Positions 42,812 to 53,418 are shown, numbered from the stretch's first letter. The stretch is DNA of 64,000 nucleotides from Phocaeicola faecalis (GCF_021730445.1 NZ_JADNRM010000003.1:1-64000), one strand, 5' to 3'. The notes: generated by a model from the sequence alone, not told the origin. Translations and numbers: made by a program.

Positions 42812-43630
42812 TTATAGTTTATAGACAACGTCCTTTACAAACTGCGCCCATTGTGCAGGAGTTTTAGACTTATCAAAAGTTTGCCAGGGGATGGGTTTAC
42901 CAATGGTCAAGGTAAAAGTTTTATGCCGGTTCTTCAGCATTTCATCAGCCAGATAAAGCATAGCAATGTTAAACTTGATACCTACGAATTTACATAAGTT
43001 GGCCAGATTATAGAAAAAATCCGAGTTTCGTCCTTCAAAATGCAGAGGTACTACATCGCGTTGCGTCTCCACGCTCTTGGTTACGAACGTCTTTTTCCAT
43101 TCCAAGTCTCTTATCACACCATTCTGACGACGCGAACATAGCCCGGCGGGAAACATAATGATATGATTATCAGAAGCGAAACCGGCTTCTACCATTTTAG
43201 GGAAATCTCTGGATTGGGAACCGGTTTTATTGATAGGAATACACAACGGTGCCAAGCCGTGCAGGTTCATCAACAAATCATTTACCAAGTAACGGACATT
43301 ACCGTCATAATGCTTCCCAAGAATATATCCTAAAGCGACACCGTCTTGTCCTCCCAACGGATGATTACTCACAAAAGTACACTTACCCTCTTTAGGCAAG
43401 TTTTCCAAACCTTTAATTTCCACTTTAGCATCCAGGAACTCCATACACGCTTCCAGAAATTCAACTCCGACTTTATCTTTGGAGTCATGCAGAAAGACGT
43501 TCAACTCATCTTGATGCACAATACGCTTCAAGTATGAAGTAACAAAGCGAGGAATGTATTTGGATTTCTTCCCAGCTTTCGTCTTTAAAATCTTATCTAT
43601 GTCAATTAAAAATATAGAGTCGTCAGCCAT
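42812..43630 (-). CDS. glsA: O-acyltransferase of glycine-lipid synthesis (PlsC-like)
   Basis: The 272-aa membrane-associated acyltransferase has the PlsC/lysophosphatidate-type catalytic motif NHPLGGQDG (His-x4-Asp, about residues 90-98) and the substrate motif FPAGLCSRRQNG. In Bacteroides, GlsA adds the second acyl chain to the lyso glycine lipid produced by GlsB. The order GlsA-GlsB on one strand with a 24-bp gap supports the pair. The promoter TACTTTTG lies just upstream. The pair sits next to the division cluster, which it faces divergently. Confidence 0.8.
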   Translation of the reverse strand: MADDSIFLIDIDKILKTKAGKKSKYIPRFVTSYLKRIVHQDELNVFLHDSKDKVGVEFLEACMEFLDAKVEIKGLENLPKEGKCTFVSNHPLGGQDGVALGYILGKHYDGNVRYLVNDLLMNLHGLAPLCIPINKTGSQSRDFPKMVEAGFASDNHIIMFPAGLCSRRQNGVIRDLEWKKTFVTKSVETQRDVVPLHFEGRNSDFFYNLANLCKFVGIKFNIAMLYLADEMLKNRHKTFTLTIGKPIPWQTFDKSKTPAQWAQFVKDVVYKL

Positions 43631-43651
43631 TTTACAAACGTCTTTTCATTG

Positions 43652-43659
43652 CAAAAGTA
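43652..43659 (-). promoter_or_regulatory. -7 box of glsA
   Basis: The minus strand reads TACTTTTG, 21 bp before the start. The following 280 bp to the mraZ boxes show no gene or repeat I can support. Confidence 0.6.
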
Positions 43660-43936
43660 ACTTATCTTTTTTTATATTGGCAATTTATGACAGAAAAATG
43701 AGCCCTTCTCTAAAAAAATTAAGAGTTTTTGTGTCTGAGACAATACAAAGCACACTGTTTTTGCGCAGTTTAAAAACGAATGTGCAATTATCCGGTTGCT
43801 TTCTCCACTTCCCGCACCAGCCTGATTCCAGCCCTTTTTATAAGAAAATTATTAAAATTAAAGTTCCTGTTTACCAAGTGCATAGCCCCTTCAACAACCT
43901 GTTGAAAACTTCTCGAAATATTTTCTTGGTTTTATT

Positions 43937-43967
43937 GTGGGGAATTGTGGGGAATTGTGTAATTTTA
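43937..43967 (+). promoter_or_regulatory. MraZ-type operator and promoter of the division cluster
   Basis: GTGGG at 43937-43941 and 43947-43951 and GTGTA at 43957-43961 are spaced exactly 10 bp, with GAATT between them. Direct GTGGG repeats with this spacing are the known binding sites of MraZ in E. coli. A -7-like TAATTTTA at 43960-43967 directly follows, so a bound MraZ would block the promoter. The mraZ start is 30 bp downstream. Confidence 0.8.
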
Positions 43968-43996
43968 CAACCTGAATAATATAATAAGGTGTAAAG

Positions 43997-44461
43997 ATGA
44001 GATTTCTTGGCAATTCGGAAGCAAAAACAGATGCAAAAGGAAGGGTTTTCTTTCCGGCTGTATTCAGGAAGCAGTTGCAAACTGCGGCCGAAGAATGCCT
44101 GATTCTACGTAAAGACACCTATCAGGATTGCCTGGTTTTATACCCGGAAAGTGTATGGAACGAGCAAATGAACGAATTGCGCAGCAAGCTCAACCGCTGG
44201 AACTCCAAACATCAAATGGTATTCCGGCAATTCGTGTCGGACGTAGAAATCATCACACTGGACGGCAACGGACGTTTTCTCATCCCGAAAAGATATTTAA
44301 AACTGGCAGGCATTCAGCAAGAAGTCAGATTCATCGGGATGGATGACACAATCGAGATATGGGCAAAGGAAATTGCAGACAAGCCGTTCATGATGCCTGA
44401 AGATTTCGGCAAGGAGCTAGAAGAAATAATGGGAAACAACAATAATGAAGGATTAGAATGA
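43997..44461 (+). CDS. mraZ: transcriptional regulator MraZ
   Basis: The 154-aa protein has two SpoVT/AbrB-like swapped-hairpin domains, around 1-55 (DAKGRVFFPAVFRKQL) and 75-130 (DGNGRFLIPKRYLKLAG). MraZ forms ring-shaped oligomers that bind repeated GTGGG boxes in front of its own operon. Three such boxes lie directly upstream at 43937-43961. Its stop overlaps the rsmH start by 4 bp. Confidence 0.95.
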   Translation: MRFLGNSEAKTDAKGRVFFPAVFRKQLQTAAEECLILRKDTYQDCLVLYPESVWNEQMNELRSKLNRWNSKHQMVFRQFVSDVEIITLDGNGRFLIPKRYLKLAGIQQEVRFIGMDDTIEIWAKEIADKPFMMPEDFGKELEEIMGNNNNEGLE

Positions 44462-45372
44462 GCGAAACAGAACAGACATATCACATACCGGTACTGCTGG
44501 ACGAGAGTGTAAGCGGAATGAATATCCAGCCCGGAGGCATCTATGTAGATGTAACATTCGGTGGTGGCGGCCATTCCAAAGAGATACTGAATCGTTTGGA
44601 CCATACAGGACGCTTGCTCAGTTTTGACCAGGACGAAGATGCGGAGAAGAATATCGTAAACGACCGGCGTTTCACATTTGTGCGCAGCAACTTCCGCTAT
44701 TTACATAATTTCCTTCGTTATTATGGCGTAGAAGGTGTAGATGCCATTTTAGCAGACTTAGGTGTTTCTTCTCACCATTTTGATGATTCGGAACGCGGTT
44801 TCTCCTTCCGTTTTGAGGGGAAGCTGGATATGCGTATGAACAAACGTGCCGGCATGACAGCAGCCGATGTGGTAAACACCTACGACGAAGAACGCCTTGC
44901 CGACATTTTCTATCTTTATGGAGAATTGAAGAACAGCCGCAAGCTGGCATCCGTCCTCGTAAAAGCGCGTGCAGTCAAACAGATTGTCACCATCGGAGAT
45001 TTTTTGGAAATCATTAAACCTTTATTCGGCCGTGAGCGCGAAAAGAAAGAACTGGCTAAAGTATTTCAAGCTCTACGCATTGAGGTCAATCAAGAGATGG
45101 AAGCCCTGAAGGAAATGCTTTATGCTGCTACCGAAGCTCTGAAGCCGGGCGGACGTTTAGTCGTTATTACCTATCATTCTCTGGAAGACCGAATGGTAAA
45201 GAACATCATGAAGACAGGCAATGTAGAGGGGAAGACGGAACAAGATTTCTTTGGAAATGTGCAAACACCATTCAAGCTGATAAACAGCAAAGTAATCGTT
45301 GCCGATAGCGAAGAAGTGGAACGCAACCCCCGCTCACGCAGTGCCAAATTGAGAATCGCAGAAAAAAGATAA
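44458..45372 (+). CDS. rsmH: 16S rRNA (cytosine1402-N4)-methyltransferase
   Basis: The 304-aa SAM-dependent enzyme methylates C1402 of 16S rRNA. The SAM-binding loop is VDVTFGGGGHSKEIL (30-44). Further family motifs are LADLGVSSHHFDDSERGFSFR, LDMRMNK, KVFQALRIEVNQE and VITYHSLEDRMVKN. It overlaps mraZ by 4 bp and is followed 5 bp later by ftsL. Confidence 0.96.
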   Translation: MSETEQTYHIPVLLDESVSGMNIQPGGIYVDVTFGGGGHSKEILNRLDHTGRLLSFDQDEDAEKNIVNDRRFTFVRSNFRYLHNFLRYYGVEGVDAILADLGVSSHHFDDSERGFSFRFEGKLDMRMNKRAGMTAADVVNTYDEERLADIFYLYGELKNSRKLASVLVKARAVKQIVTIGDFLEIIKPLFGREREKKELAKVFQALRIEVNQEMEALKEMLYAATEALKPGGRLVVITYHSLEDRMVKNIMKTGNVEGKTEQDFFGNVQTPFKLINSKVIVADSEEVERNPRSRSAKLRIAEKR

Positions 45373-45377
45373 ACGAG

Positions 45378-45755
45378 ATGGAAGAAGAACAAAAGCAAAA
45401 TACACAACAGGCCAAGGAAGAGCATGCCGCTCCTTCTCCTAAACACATGTCTATTCGCAGCATATTAGGAGGAGATATTCTAGCTAACGATTTCTTTAAG
45501 AGACAAACCCGTTTGCTTATCCTTATTATGATATTAACGGTGTTGTACATCGACAACCGCTACAGCAGCCAACAGGAGCTGATTGAAATAGATAAGTTAA
45601 AGAAAGATTTAGTAGATATTAAATATGACGCCCTTACCCGTTCATCCGAATTAATGGAAAAGAGCCGTCAGTCACGTATCGAAGAGTATATTTCGACGGA
45701 AGAGAGCCATTTACAAACGGCTACCAACCGTCCTTACCTGATAAAAAAAGACTAA
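45378..45755 (+). CDS. ftsL: FtsL-like divisome protein
   Basis: The 125-aa bitopic protein has a hydrophilic N-terminus (1-45), one transmembrane helix (about 46-61, LLILIMILTVLYI) and a short periplasmic coiled region ending in ESHLQTATNRPYLIKKD. FtsL proteins are poorly conserved. Assignment rests on size, topology and position between rsmH and ftsI. It would form the FtsQLB-type scaffold that activates FtsW/FtsI. Confidence 0.8.
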   Translation: MEEEQKQNTQQAKEEHAAPSPKHMSIRSILGGDILANDFFKRQTRLLILIMILTVLYIDNRYSSQQELIEIDKLKKDLVDIKYDALTRSSELMEKSRQSRIEEYISTEESHLQTATNRPYLIKKD

Positions 45756-45759
45756 AATT

Positions 45760-47886
45760 ATGATGCCGAATCAAAAAAGCATAATGACCCGCTATTCCTT
45801 CATCATTCTGGTGATGGTATTGATAGGTATTGCAATTATTTGCAAAGCCGGCGTCATCATGTTTGCCGAACGGCAATATTGGAAAGATGTAGCCGACCGT
45901 TTTGTGAAAGAGAACGTAACCGTCCGTCCAACCCGCGGAAATATCATATCTTCTGATGGACAGTTAATGGCAAGCAGTCTTCCGGAATACAAAATCTATA
46001 TGGACTTCAAAGCCGGCGGTCACCTGAAGGACTCCTTACTTATGCTCTATATGGACTCCATCTGTGATGGCCTGCATCAGATTTTTCCGGATAAGAGCAA
46101 GGCGGAATTCAAATCTCACATATTAAAAGGTAGGAAGAAAGGAAGCCGCAATTATCTGCTTTATCCCAAACGGGTGTCTTACATACAATATAAGGAGGCT
46201 AAACGTCTGCCGGTCTTCAACTTAAACAAATACAAGGGCGGCTTTCACGAACAGGCATTCAACCAGCGCAAAAAACCATTCGGTTCATTAGCCATGCGTA
46301 CATTAGGCGATATGTATCCCGACATTGAACAAGGTGCCAAGAATGGTTTGGAGCTTTCTTACGATTCTATATTGAAGGGACGCGAAGGTATTACCCACCG
46401 TCAAAAGGTGATGAACAAATACCTGAACATAGTAGACATACCACCTGTCGACGGATGTGATATCATTACGACAATCGATGTCGGTATGCAAGATATCGCA
46501 GAAAAAGCATTGGTCGATAAATTGAAAGAAATTAATGCAACCGTAGGTGTTGCCATTTTAATGGAAGTACAGACCGGAGAAATCAAGGCGATTGTGAATA
46601 TGACCAAATGTGCGGATGGAGTATACAGAGAAATCCGCAATAATGCGGTCTCGGATATGATGGAACCCGGGTCTACTTTTAAAACGGCCTCTATCATGGT
46701 AGCTCTTGAAGATGGGAAAATAACCCCCGACCAAACTATTGATACCGGAAACGGCGTTTATAACATGCATGGTGCCCGCATGAAAGACCATAACTGGCAT
46801 CGGGGAGGATATGGCGTAATCACCACTACGCAAACGTTAATGTACTCTTCCAACATCGGTGTGTCACGGTTAATAGACCAAAACTATCACGACCATCCTG
46901 AGAAGTATGTACAAGGTTTATATAAATTAGGTATAGCGTCTCCACTCCATTTGGATATTCCGGGAGCAGGCGACCCATTTATCCGCATGCCTAACAAGAA
47001 TAACTGGTCACGGACGGCATTGGCATGGATGTCTATCGGATATGAGACACAGATTCCTCCCATCAGTACGGTAACGTTTTATAACGCTATAGCAAACAAC
47101 GGTGTATTGGTCAAACCTAAATTTGTCAAGGCAATCGTGAAAGACGGACAAGTAGTAGAAGAAATTCCGACCGAGGTTCTTAACCCGGCTATCGCTTCTC
47201 CCAAAACAATTCAAGAGATACAAGTTATTCTTGAAAAGGTAGTTAGCGAGGGATTAGGCCGGCAAGCAGGTTCCAAACAGTTCCATGTATCCGGGAAAAC
47301 AGGTACCGCTCAAGTATCTCAAGGAAGATCGGGATACACTAACGGAATGCGCCAGTATTTGGTCAGCTTCTGCGGTTATTTCCCTTCCGAAGCTCCCCGA
47401 TACAGTTGTATCGTGGCCATTCAAAAGAATGGTTATCCGGCATCGGGAGGCGGTATGGCCGGTCCTGTATTCCGCAATATAGCCGAACGCGTGTTTGCCA
47501 AACATCTTGCCCAGGACTTACAAGGTGCGAAAGATTCAACTTCCATCTTAGTTCCTGACGTGAAACACGGAGACATAGGAGCAGCAAACTATGTATTAAA
47601 TCAGATTGATGTAAGAACCACCGGTCTATCAAACAGCTATTCAATTGACAAGCCGGTCTGGGGAAACGTCACGACGAATCCAGAGAATGTAATGTTCAGT
47701 AAAAAAGAAATAAATAATAAACTGGTACCGAGCGTAATCGGCATGGGCGCTAAAGATGCTGTTTATCTATTGGAGAGTGTCGGCTTGAAAGCCCGTCTAA
47801 ACGGAATGGGTAAAGTCAAGTCGCAGAGTATTCCGGCCGGCAATACTATACGCAAGGGACAAACCATACAATTACGATTAAATTAA
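45760..47886 (+). CDS. ftsI: division transpeptidase (penicillin-binding protein 3, PASTA-tailed)
   Basis: The 708-aa class B PBP cross-links septal peptidoglycan. A transmembrane helix lies at about 13-32, the dimerisation domain follows, and the transpeptidase motifs are Ser305-x-x-Lys308 in EPGSTFK, SSN (363-365) and KTG (513-515). The C-terminus (about 650-708, LVPSVIGMGAKDAV and GNTIRKGQTIQLRLN) is a PASTA domain, unusual outside Gram-positives but common in Bacteroidetes FtsI. An ATGATG start leaves a one-codon ambiguity. It follows ftsL by 4 bp. Confidence 0.95.
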   Translation: MMPNQKSIMTRYSFIILVMVLIGIAIICKAGVIMFAERQYWKDVADRFVKENVTVRPTRGNIISSDGQLMASSLPEYKIYMDFKAGGHLKDSLLMLYMDSICDGLHQIFPDKSKAEFKSHILKGRKKGSRNYLLYPKRVSYIQYKEAKRLPVFNLNKYKGGFHEQAFNQRKKPFGSLAMRTLGDMYPDIEQGAKNGLELSYDSILKGREGITHRQKVMNKYLNIVDIPPVDGCDIITTIDVGMQDIAEKALVDKLKEINATVGVAILMEVQTGEIKAIVNMTKCADGVYREIRNNAVSDMMEPGSTFKTASIMVALEDGKITPDQTIDTGNGVYNMHGARMKDHNWHRGGYGVITTTQTLMYSSNIGVSRLIDQNYHDHPEKYVQGLYKLGIASPLHLDIPGAGDPFIRMPNKNNWSRTALAWMSIGYETQIPPISTVTFYNAIANNGVLVKPKFVKAIVKDGQVVEEIPTEVLNPAIASPKTIQEIQVILEKVVSEGLGRQAGSKQFHVSGKTGTAQVSQGRSGYTNGMRQYLVSFCGYFPSEAPRYSCIVAIQKNGYPASGGGMAGPVFRNIAERVFAKHLAQDLQGAKDSTSILVPDVKHGDIGAANYVLNQIDVRTTGLSNSYSIDKPVWGNVTTNPENVMFSKKEINNKLVPSVIGMGAKDAVYLLESVGLKARLNGMGKVKSQSIPAGNTIRKGQTIQLRLN

Positions 47887-47901
47887 TATAGAAGAAAAAA
47901 A

Positions 47902-49356
47902 ATGAAACTGGAAGAGATTATAAAAGGTATAACCGTAAGCGAAATCAGTGGCAATACCGCCAAAGATATTTCAGGAATCAATATGGACTCACGTCTTATT
48001 GAACCGGGACATGCGTTTGTAGCTGTAAAAGGTACGCAGACAGACGGACATGCTTATATCACAAAAGCAATAGAAAAAGGTGCTGTTGCAGTGGTATGCG
48101 AGACTCTTCCCGAAACATTGAACGAAAACATCACTTATATTAAGGTAAGCGATACAGAAGATATTGTCGGGAAACTGGCCACTGCCTTTTATGGTGACCC
48201 GACATCACAACTGGAATTGGTAGGTGTGACCGGAACAAATGGTAAAACCACCATTGCCACCTTATTATATAATATGTTCCGTAAATTCGGTTATAAGGTT
48301 GGCTTAATATCCACAGTTTGTAATTATATTGATGATGAGGCGATTCCTACAGACCATACCACTCCCGATCCCATTACATTAAACCAATTATTAGGCCGTA
48401 TGGCAGACGAAGGTTGCAAGTATGTCTTCATGGAAGTCAGTTCACATTCTGTTGCCCAAAAGCGGATTGGAGGTTTAAAGTTTGCCGGGGCTATTTTCAC
48501 CAATTTGACGCGCGATCATCTGGATTATCACAAAACGGTCGAGAATTATCTAAAAGCCAAGAAAGCATTCTTTGACGGCTTGTCGAAAAGCGCTTTTGCC
48601 CTAACCAATCTAGACGATAAAAACGGCTTGGTTATGACACAGAACACCAAAGCGAAAGTCAGCACCTATTCTCTTCGCAGCCTCAGTGACTTTAAGGGCA
48701 AAGTGCTTGAAGATGGATTTGAAGGAATGTTGCTGGACATTAATAATGTAGAGGTCAACGTACAATTCATCGGACGTTTCAACGCCTCCAATTTATTAGC
48801 CGTTTATGGTGCCGCCTGTCTGCTAGGAAAGAAACCTGAAGATGTTCTTCTTGCTTTAAGTACACTACACCCCGTCGCCGGGCGTTTTGATTCCTTGCGT
48901 TCTCCCAAAGGCTATACAGCCATCGTTGATTATGCACATACTCCCGATGCACTGGAAAATGTGTTGAATGCCATCCACGAAGTATTGAACGGAAAAGGGA
49001 AAGTGATTACAGTGGTAGGCGCAGGCGGTAACCGTGATAAGGGAAAGCGTCCTTTAATGGCCCAAGAAGCAGCAAAGCAAAGTGACAGGGTCATCATTAC
49101 TTCAGATAATCCCCGTTTTGAAGAACCGCAGGATATCATTAATGATATGCTTGCAGGACTGGACAAAGACGATATGCGTAAAGTTATCAGCATAGCAGAC
49201 CGAAAAGAAGCCATTCGCACGGCATGTATGCTTGCCCAAGCGAAAGACGTCGTGCTGGTTGCCGGAAAAGGGCATGAAAACTATCAGGAAATAAAAGGTG
49301 TAAAGCACCATTTTGATGATAAGGAGGTATTGAAAGATATATTTGCTAATGAATAA
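47902..49356 (+). CDS. murE: UDP-MurNAc-tripeptide synthetase (meso-DAP adding)
   Basis: The 484-aa Mur ligase adds the third residue to UDP-MurNAc-L-Ala-D-Glu. The ATP loop GTNGKTT is at 111-117. Further motifs are [23 protein letters not shown] and [14 protein letters not shown]. The substrate loop reads [10 protein letters not shown], and DNPR is the signature for meso-diaminopimelate rather than lysine. Located between ftsI and mraY. Confidence 0.96.
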   Translation: MKLEEIIKGITVSEISGNTAKDISGINMDSRLIEPGHAFVAVKGTQTDGHAYITKAIEKGAVAVVCETLPETLNENITYIKVSDTEDIVGKLATAFYGDPTSQLELVGVTGTNGKTTIATLLYNMFRKFGYKVGLISTVCNYIDDEAIPTDHTTPDPITLNQLLGRMADEGCKYVFMEVSSHSVAQKRIGGLKFAGAIFTNLTRDHLDYHKTVENYLKAKKAFFDGLSKSAFALTNLDDKNGLVMTQNTKAKVSTYSLRSLSDFKGKVLEDGFEGMLLDINNVEVNVQFIGRFNASNLLAVYGAACLLGKKPEDVLLALSTLHPVAGRFDSLRSPKGYTAIVDYAHTPDALENVLNAIHEVLNGKGKVITVVGAGGNRDKGKRPLMAQEAAKQSDRVIITSDNPRFEEPQDIINDMLAGLDKDDMRKVISIADRKEAIRTACMLAQAKDVVLVAGKGHENYQEIKGVKHHFDDKEVLKDIFANE

Positions 49357-49367
49357 ACCCACAAGAG

Positions 49368-50636
49368 ATGCTATATTATTTATTTAAATTTTTAGAGCAG
49401 TGTGATTTTCCCGGAGCCAGAATGTTCGGCTATGTATCATTCCGTTCATTAATGGCTGTCATACTTTCGTTGTTGATATCCGCTATCTTCGGAGAATATT
49501 TCATCAACTTGCTGAAACGGAAACAGATTACAGAAACCCAGCGCGACGCCTCTATCGACCCTTTTAACGTAAAGAAGGTAGGCGTTCCTACGATGGGGGG
49601 GATTATTATTATTGTGGCTATCCTCATTCCATGTCTTTTATTGGGAAAACTGGATAACATTTATATGATATTGATGCTGATTACTACTGTTTGGCTAGGC
49701 ACATTAGGATTCTTGGATGACTATATCAAAGTTTTCCGGAAAGATAAAGAAGGCTTGCATGGCAAATTTAAAATTATCGGCCAGGTTGGGTTAGGATTAA
49801 TCGTAGGGTTAACTCTCTACCTAAGCCCCAATGTGGTTATCCGTGAGAATGTAGAAATACAGAAAGAAGGAGAAATAGTAGAAGTGATTCATAAGACCCA
49901 TGATGAGAAATCCACCAAAACAACCATACCGTTCTTTAAGAACAACAACTTGGATTATGCTGATTTTGTAGGCTTTCTAGGCGAGCATGCTCAAACTGCC
50001 GGATGGATATTATTCGTTTTAGTAACCATTTTTGTTGTAACTGCCGTCTCGAATGGTGCCAACCTAAATGACGGCATGGATGGAATGGCAGCCGGTAACT
50101 CTGCTATCATAGGTTTGACGCTCGGCATTCTGGCCTATGTATCCAGCCACATCGAATATGCCGGATACCTTAATATAATGTATATTCCCGGTAGTGAAGA
50201 ACTGGTTATATTTATATGTGCATTTATTGGTGCACTCATTGGTTTCCTTTGGTATAATGCATTCCCGGCACAAGTATTCATGGGCGATACGGGAAGTTTG
50301 ACCATCGGTGGTATCATAGCGGTATTTGCAATCATTATTCACAAAGAATTGCTTATACCTATCCTCTGCGGAATCTTCTTGATAGAAAACTTATCGGTTA
50401 TTCTTCAAGTGAGATATTTCAAGAGTGGAAAAAAGAAAGGACATGTGCAACGTATTTTCAAGCGTACACCTATCCATGACCATTTCCGCACTACATTAGC
50501 ACAACTAGACCCTAATTGCAGCTATGTCTTTACAAAACCCGGCAGTGTATTTCATGAATCTAAAATCACAGTACGTTTCTGGATTGTCACTATCGTGCTG
50601 GCTGCAATTACGATTATTACATTAAAGATAAGATAA
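49368..50636 (+). CDS. mraY: phospho-MurNAc-pentapeptide translocase
   Basis: The 422-aa membrane enzyme makes lipid I from UDP-MurNAc-pentapeptide and undecaprenyl phosphate. It has about ten helices and the catalytic segments [33 protein letters not shown] and HMRPHDHF-like PIHDHFR. It is about 60 residues longer than E. coli MraY because of an insertion (about 165-210, with [14 protein letters not shown] and [13 protein letters not shown]), a usual feature of Bacteroidetes MraY. Confidence 0.95.
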   Translation: MLYYLFKFLEQCDFPGARMFGYVSFRSLMAVILSLLISAIFGEYFINLLKRKQITETQRDASIDPFNVKKVGVPTMGGIIIIVAILIPCLLLGKLDNIYMILMLITTVWLGTLGFLDDYIKVFRKDKEGLHGKFKIIGQVGLGLIVGLTLYLSPNVVIRENVEIQKEGEIVEVIHKTHDEKSTKTTIPFFKNNNLDYADFVGFLGEHAQTAGWILFVLVTIFVVTAVSNGANLNDGMDGMAAGNSAIIGLTLGILAYVSSHIEYAGYLNIMYIPGSEELVIFICAFIGALIGFLWYNAFPAQVFMGDTGSLTIGGIIAVFAIIIHKELLIPILCGIFLIENLSVILQVRYFKSGKKKGHVQRIFKRTPIHDHFRTTLAQLDPNCSYVFTKPGSVFHESKITVRFWIVTIVLAAITIITLKIR

Positions 50637-50649
50637 ACGAAGATTGATT

Positions 50650-51984
50650 ATGGCTAAGAGAATTGTCATATTAGGAGCCGGAGAAAGCGGTGCGGGAGCA
50701 GCAGTTCTGGCAAAGAAACAAGGTTTTGAGACATTTGTTTCAGACATGTCTATGATTAAGGACAAATACAAAGATATGCTAAACGAACGAGGCATTGCAT
50801 GGGAAGAAGGAAAGCATACCGAAGAGCTGATACTAAACGCTGATGAAGTGATAAAAAGCCCCGGTATCCCTAATGATGCCCCAATGATTTTGAAATTGAA
50901 AGCACAAGGAACACCTGTTATCTCTGAGATAGAGTTTGCAGGACGTTATACGAACGCTAAAATGATTTGTATTACAGGCAGTAATGGCAAGACCACCACT
51001 ACTTCCCTTATTTATCATATCTTCAAAAAAGCAGGACTGAATGTCGGTCTGGCTGGAAATATAGGGCAAAGTCTTGCTTTTCAAGTGGCTGAATGCAATT
51101 ATGATTATTATGTAATTGAGCTGAGCAGCTTCCAATTGGATAATATGTATAAATTTCATGCCAACATTGCGGTGCTGATGAATATCACCCCGGACCATCT
51201 GGACCGTTATGACCATGAAATGCAAAATTATGTGGATGCAAAATTCCGCATCATACAAAATCAGACAGACGAAGATGCCTTTATCTTCTGGAATGACGAT
51301 CCGATTATTCAGCGTGAACTCCATAAATATGGAATTCACGGACATTACTATCCTTTTGCCGAGCAAAAAGAAGACGGAGCAGCTGCCTATGTTGAGAAAG
51401 ACAAGGTATGCTTCACCAGACCGATTGCCTTCAACATGGAACAAGAAGAGTTGGCCCTGACCGGCACTCATAATTTATTCAACTCCATGGCTGCCGGTAT
51501 TTCCGCTAACTTGGCCGGCATCCGCAAAGAATGTATCCGCGAAGCCTTGGGAGACTTCAAAGGAGTGGAACACCGACTGGAAACAGTATGCCGCGTAAAA
51601 GGAGTGGACTATATCAATGACTCAAAAGCCACCAATGTAAACTCTTGCTGGTATGCATTGCAAAGCATGAAGACAAAAACAGTTCTGATTTTAGGCGGAA
51701 AAGATAAAGGCAATGATTACAATGAAATCGCCGATTTGGTAAAAGAGAAATGTGTAGGGCTCATTTATATGGGGTTACACAATGAAAAGCTGCATGAGTT
51801 CTTCGACTCATTCGGACTCCCCACAGCTGATGTTCAGAGTATGAAAGATGCTGTGGATGCAGCCTATCGCATGGCAAAGAAAGGTGAAACTGTATTGTTG
51901 AGCCCTTGTTGTGCCAGCTTCGACCTCTTCAAGAGTTACGAAGACCGTGGGGAGCAGTTTAAAGAATGCGTAAGGGCATTGTAA
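50650..51984 (+). CDS. murD: UDP-MurNAc-L-alanine--D-glutamate ligase
   Basis: The 444-aa ligase adds D-Glu to UDP-MurNAc-L-Ala. Motifs: VILGAGESGAGAA (6-18), the ATP loop GSNGKTTTT (110-118), MNITPDHLDRY, and GVEHRLETV with YINDSKATN in the C-terminal domain, ending FKECVRAL. I take the ATG at 50650; a TTG six bases earlier is in frame but adds nothing. It follows mraY by 13 bp. Confidence 0.96.
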   Translation: MAKRIVILGAGESGAGAAVLAKKQGFETFVSDMSMIKDKYKDMLNERGIAWEEGKHTEELILNADEVIKSPGIPNDAPMILKLKAQGTPVISEIEFAGRYTNAKMICITGSNGKTTTTSLIYHIFKKAGLNVGLAGNIGQSLAFQVAECNYDYYVIELSSFQLDNMYKFHANIAVLMNITPDHLDRYDHEMQNYVDAKFRIIQNQTDEDAFIFWNDDPIIQRELHKYGIHGHYYPFAEQKEDGAAAYVEKDKVCFTRPIAFNMEQEELALTGTHNLFNSMAAGISANLAGIRKECIREALGDFKGVEHRLETVCRVKGVDYINDSKATNVNSCWYALQSMKTKTVLILGGKDKGNDYNEIADLVKEKCVGLIYMGLHNEKLHEFFDSFGLPTADVQSMKDAVDAAYRMAKKGETVLLSPCCASFDLFKSYEDRGEQFKECVRAL

Positions 51985-52035
51985 AAGAGGCAACCTGATT
52001 AATTTAGCCAACGTATAAACTGAAAATAAAATAGC

Positions 52036-53418
52036 ATGGACCTGATAAAAGACTTATTCAAGGGCGACAAAGTAATCTGGATTATCTTCCTGTTTCTTTG
52101 TTTGATTTCCATTGTAGAGGTATTCAGCGCCGCCAGTACGCTTACTTACAAAAGTGGAGACCATTGGGGTCCCATCACTCAGCATAGTGTTATCCTAATG
52201 GTGGGTGCTTGCATTGTGGTATTGGTGCATAACATTCCCTGCAAGTGGTTTAGAGTTCTTCCCTTCTTCTTATTGCCTATATCTGCAGTTTTATTGGTAT
52301 TCGTAATGGGAATGGGTATTATTACAGGTGACCGCGTGAACGGAGCAGCCCGATGGATGACTTTTTTCGGCATCCAGTTCCAACCGTCCGAGCTTGCTAA
52401 AATGGCTGTTATCATCGTCACAGCTTTCATTCTTTCCAAGTTTCAAGAAGAAGACAGTGCCAATCCGAAGGCATTCAAATATATTATGTGGATTACCGGT
52501 ATCGTATTCATATTAATTGCTCCCGAGAACGGTTCAACAGCCATGTTACTTTTTGGAGTTGTTTTTCTGATGATGATTATCGGACGCGTACCATGGAAAC
52601 AACTCCTCAAGCTGACTTCCATTGTAGGAGTCATTGCCGTCATATTTGTGGGAATGATTATGGTAACACCCGCAAAGCAATACCGTGACGTACCGATGAT
52701 GCACCGTGTAGAGACATGGCAGAACCGTATTAAAGGATTCTTCGAAGATAAAGAAGCTGTTCCGGCTGCTAAATATGATATTGACAAGGATGCTCAAATC
52801 GCCCATGCCAATATCGCCATTGCCTCCAGCAATATCATTGGAAAAATGCCGGGCAACAGTGTCCAGCGAGATTTTCTTTCGCAGGCGTTCTCCGATTTTA
52901 TTTTTGCTATTGTTATTGAAGAACTTGGGTTGTTGGGAGGCGGCTTTGTTGTCATTCTCTACATTTGGTTACTGATGCGTGCCGGGAAGATAGCCCGAAA
53001 GAGTGAAAAAGCTTTTCCTGCATTCCTTGTCATGGGCATTGCCATTTTGCTAGTCTCCCAGGCTATGTTGAATATGATGGTGGCAGTAGGTCTTTTCCCT
53101 GTCACGGGACAGCCATTGCCTCTTATCAGCAAAGGAGGTACATCCACTTTAATCAACTGCGCCTACATCGGCATGATTCTCAGTGTCAGCCGATATGTAG
53201 TAGAGAAAGAAGAACAAAAGAAACAGGAAGAAGAGACTGCTGCCGAAGTGAGGCTACAAGCAGCTACCCAGATTTTGCTGGAACATGCACGAGGTCTGGT
53301 AACAACCGAAGCAGCCGGTAAACTTGAGAACGAAGATATACTTTCGGAGGTGTCAGAACCAATTTCGGCAGACGAAACAGTAGCAACAGAAACTTCCGAA
53401 GACAATAAATCAGTCTAA
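52036..53418 (+). CDS. ftsW: septal peptidoglycan glycosyltransferase FtsW
   Basis: The 460-aa SEDS-family membrane polymerase makes septal glycan strands with FtsI. It has about ten helices and the motifs GDRVNGAARWM, PSELAKMAVI, APENGSTAMLL, GNSVQRDFLSQAFSDFIFA and PVTGQPLPLISKGGTSTL. A charged cytoplasmic tail of about 75 residues follows the last helix (EEQKKQEEETAAEVRL to the end), longer than in E. coli. A possible promoter for murG lies in the gap after it. Confidence 0.95.
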   Translation: MDLIKDLFKGDKVIWIIFLFLCLISIVEVFSAASTLTYKSGDHWGPITQHSVILMVGACIVVLVHNIPCKWFRVLPFFLLPISAVLLVFVMGMGIITGDRVNGAARWMTFFGIQFQPSELAKMAVIIVTAFILSKFQEEDSANPKAFKYIMWITGIVFILIAPENGSTAMLLFGVVFLMMIIGRVPWKQLLKLTSIVGVIAVIFVGMIMVTPAKQYRDVPMMHRVETWQNRIKGFFEDKEAVPAAKYDIDKDAQIAHANIAIASSNIIGKMPGNSVQRDFLSQAFSDFIFAIVIEELGLLGGGFVVILYIWLLMRAGKIARKSEKAFPAFLVMGIAILLVSQAMLNMMVAVGLFPVTGQPLPLISKGGTSTLINCAYIGMILSVSRYVVEKEEQKKQEEETAAEVRLQAATQILLEHARGLVTTEAAGKLENEDILSEVSEPISADETVATETSEDNKSV

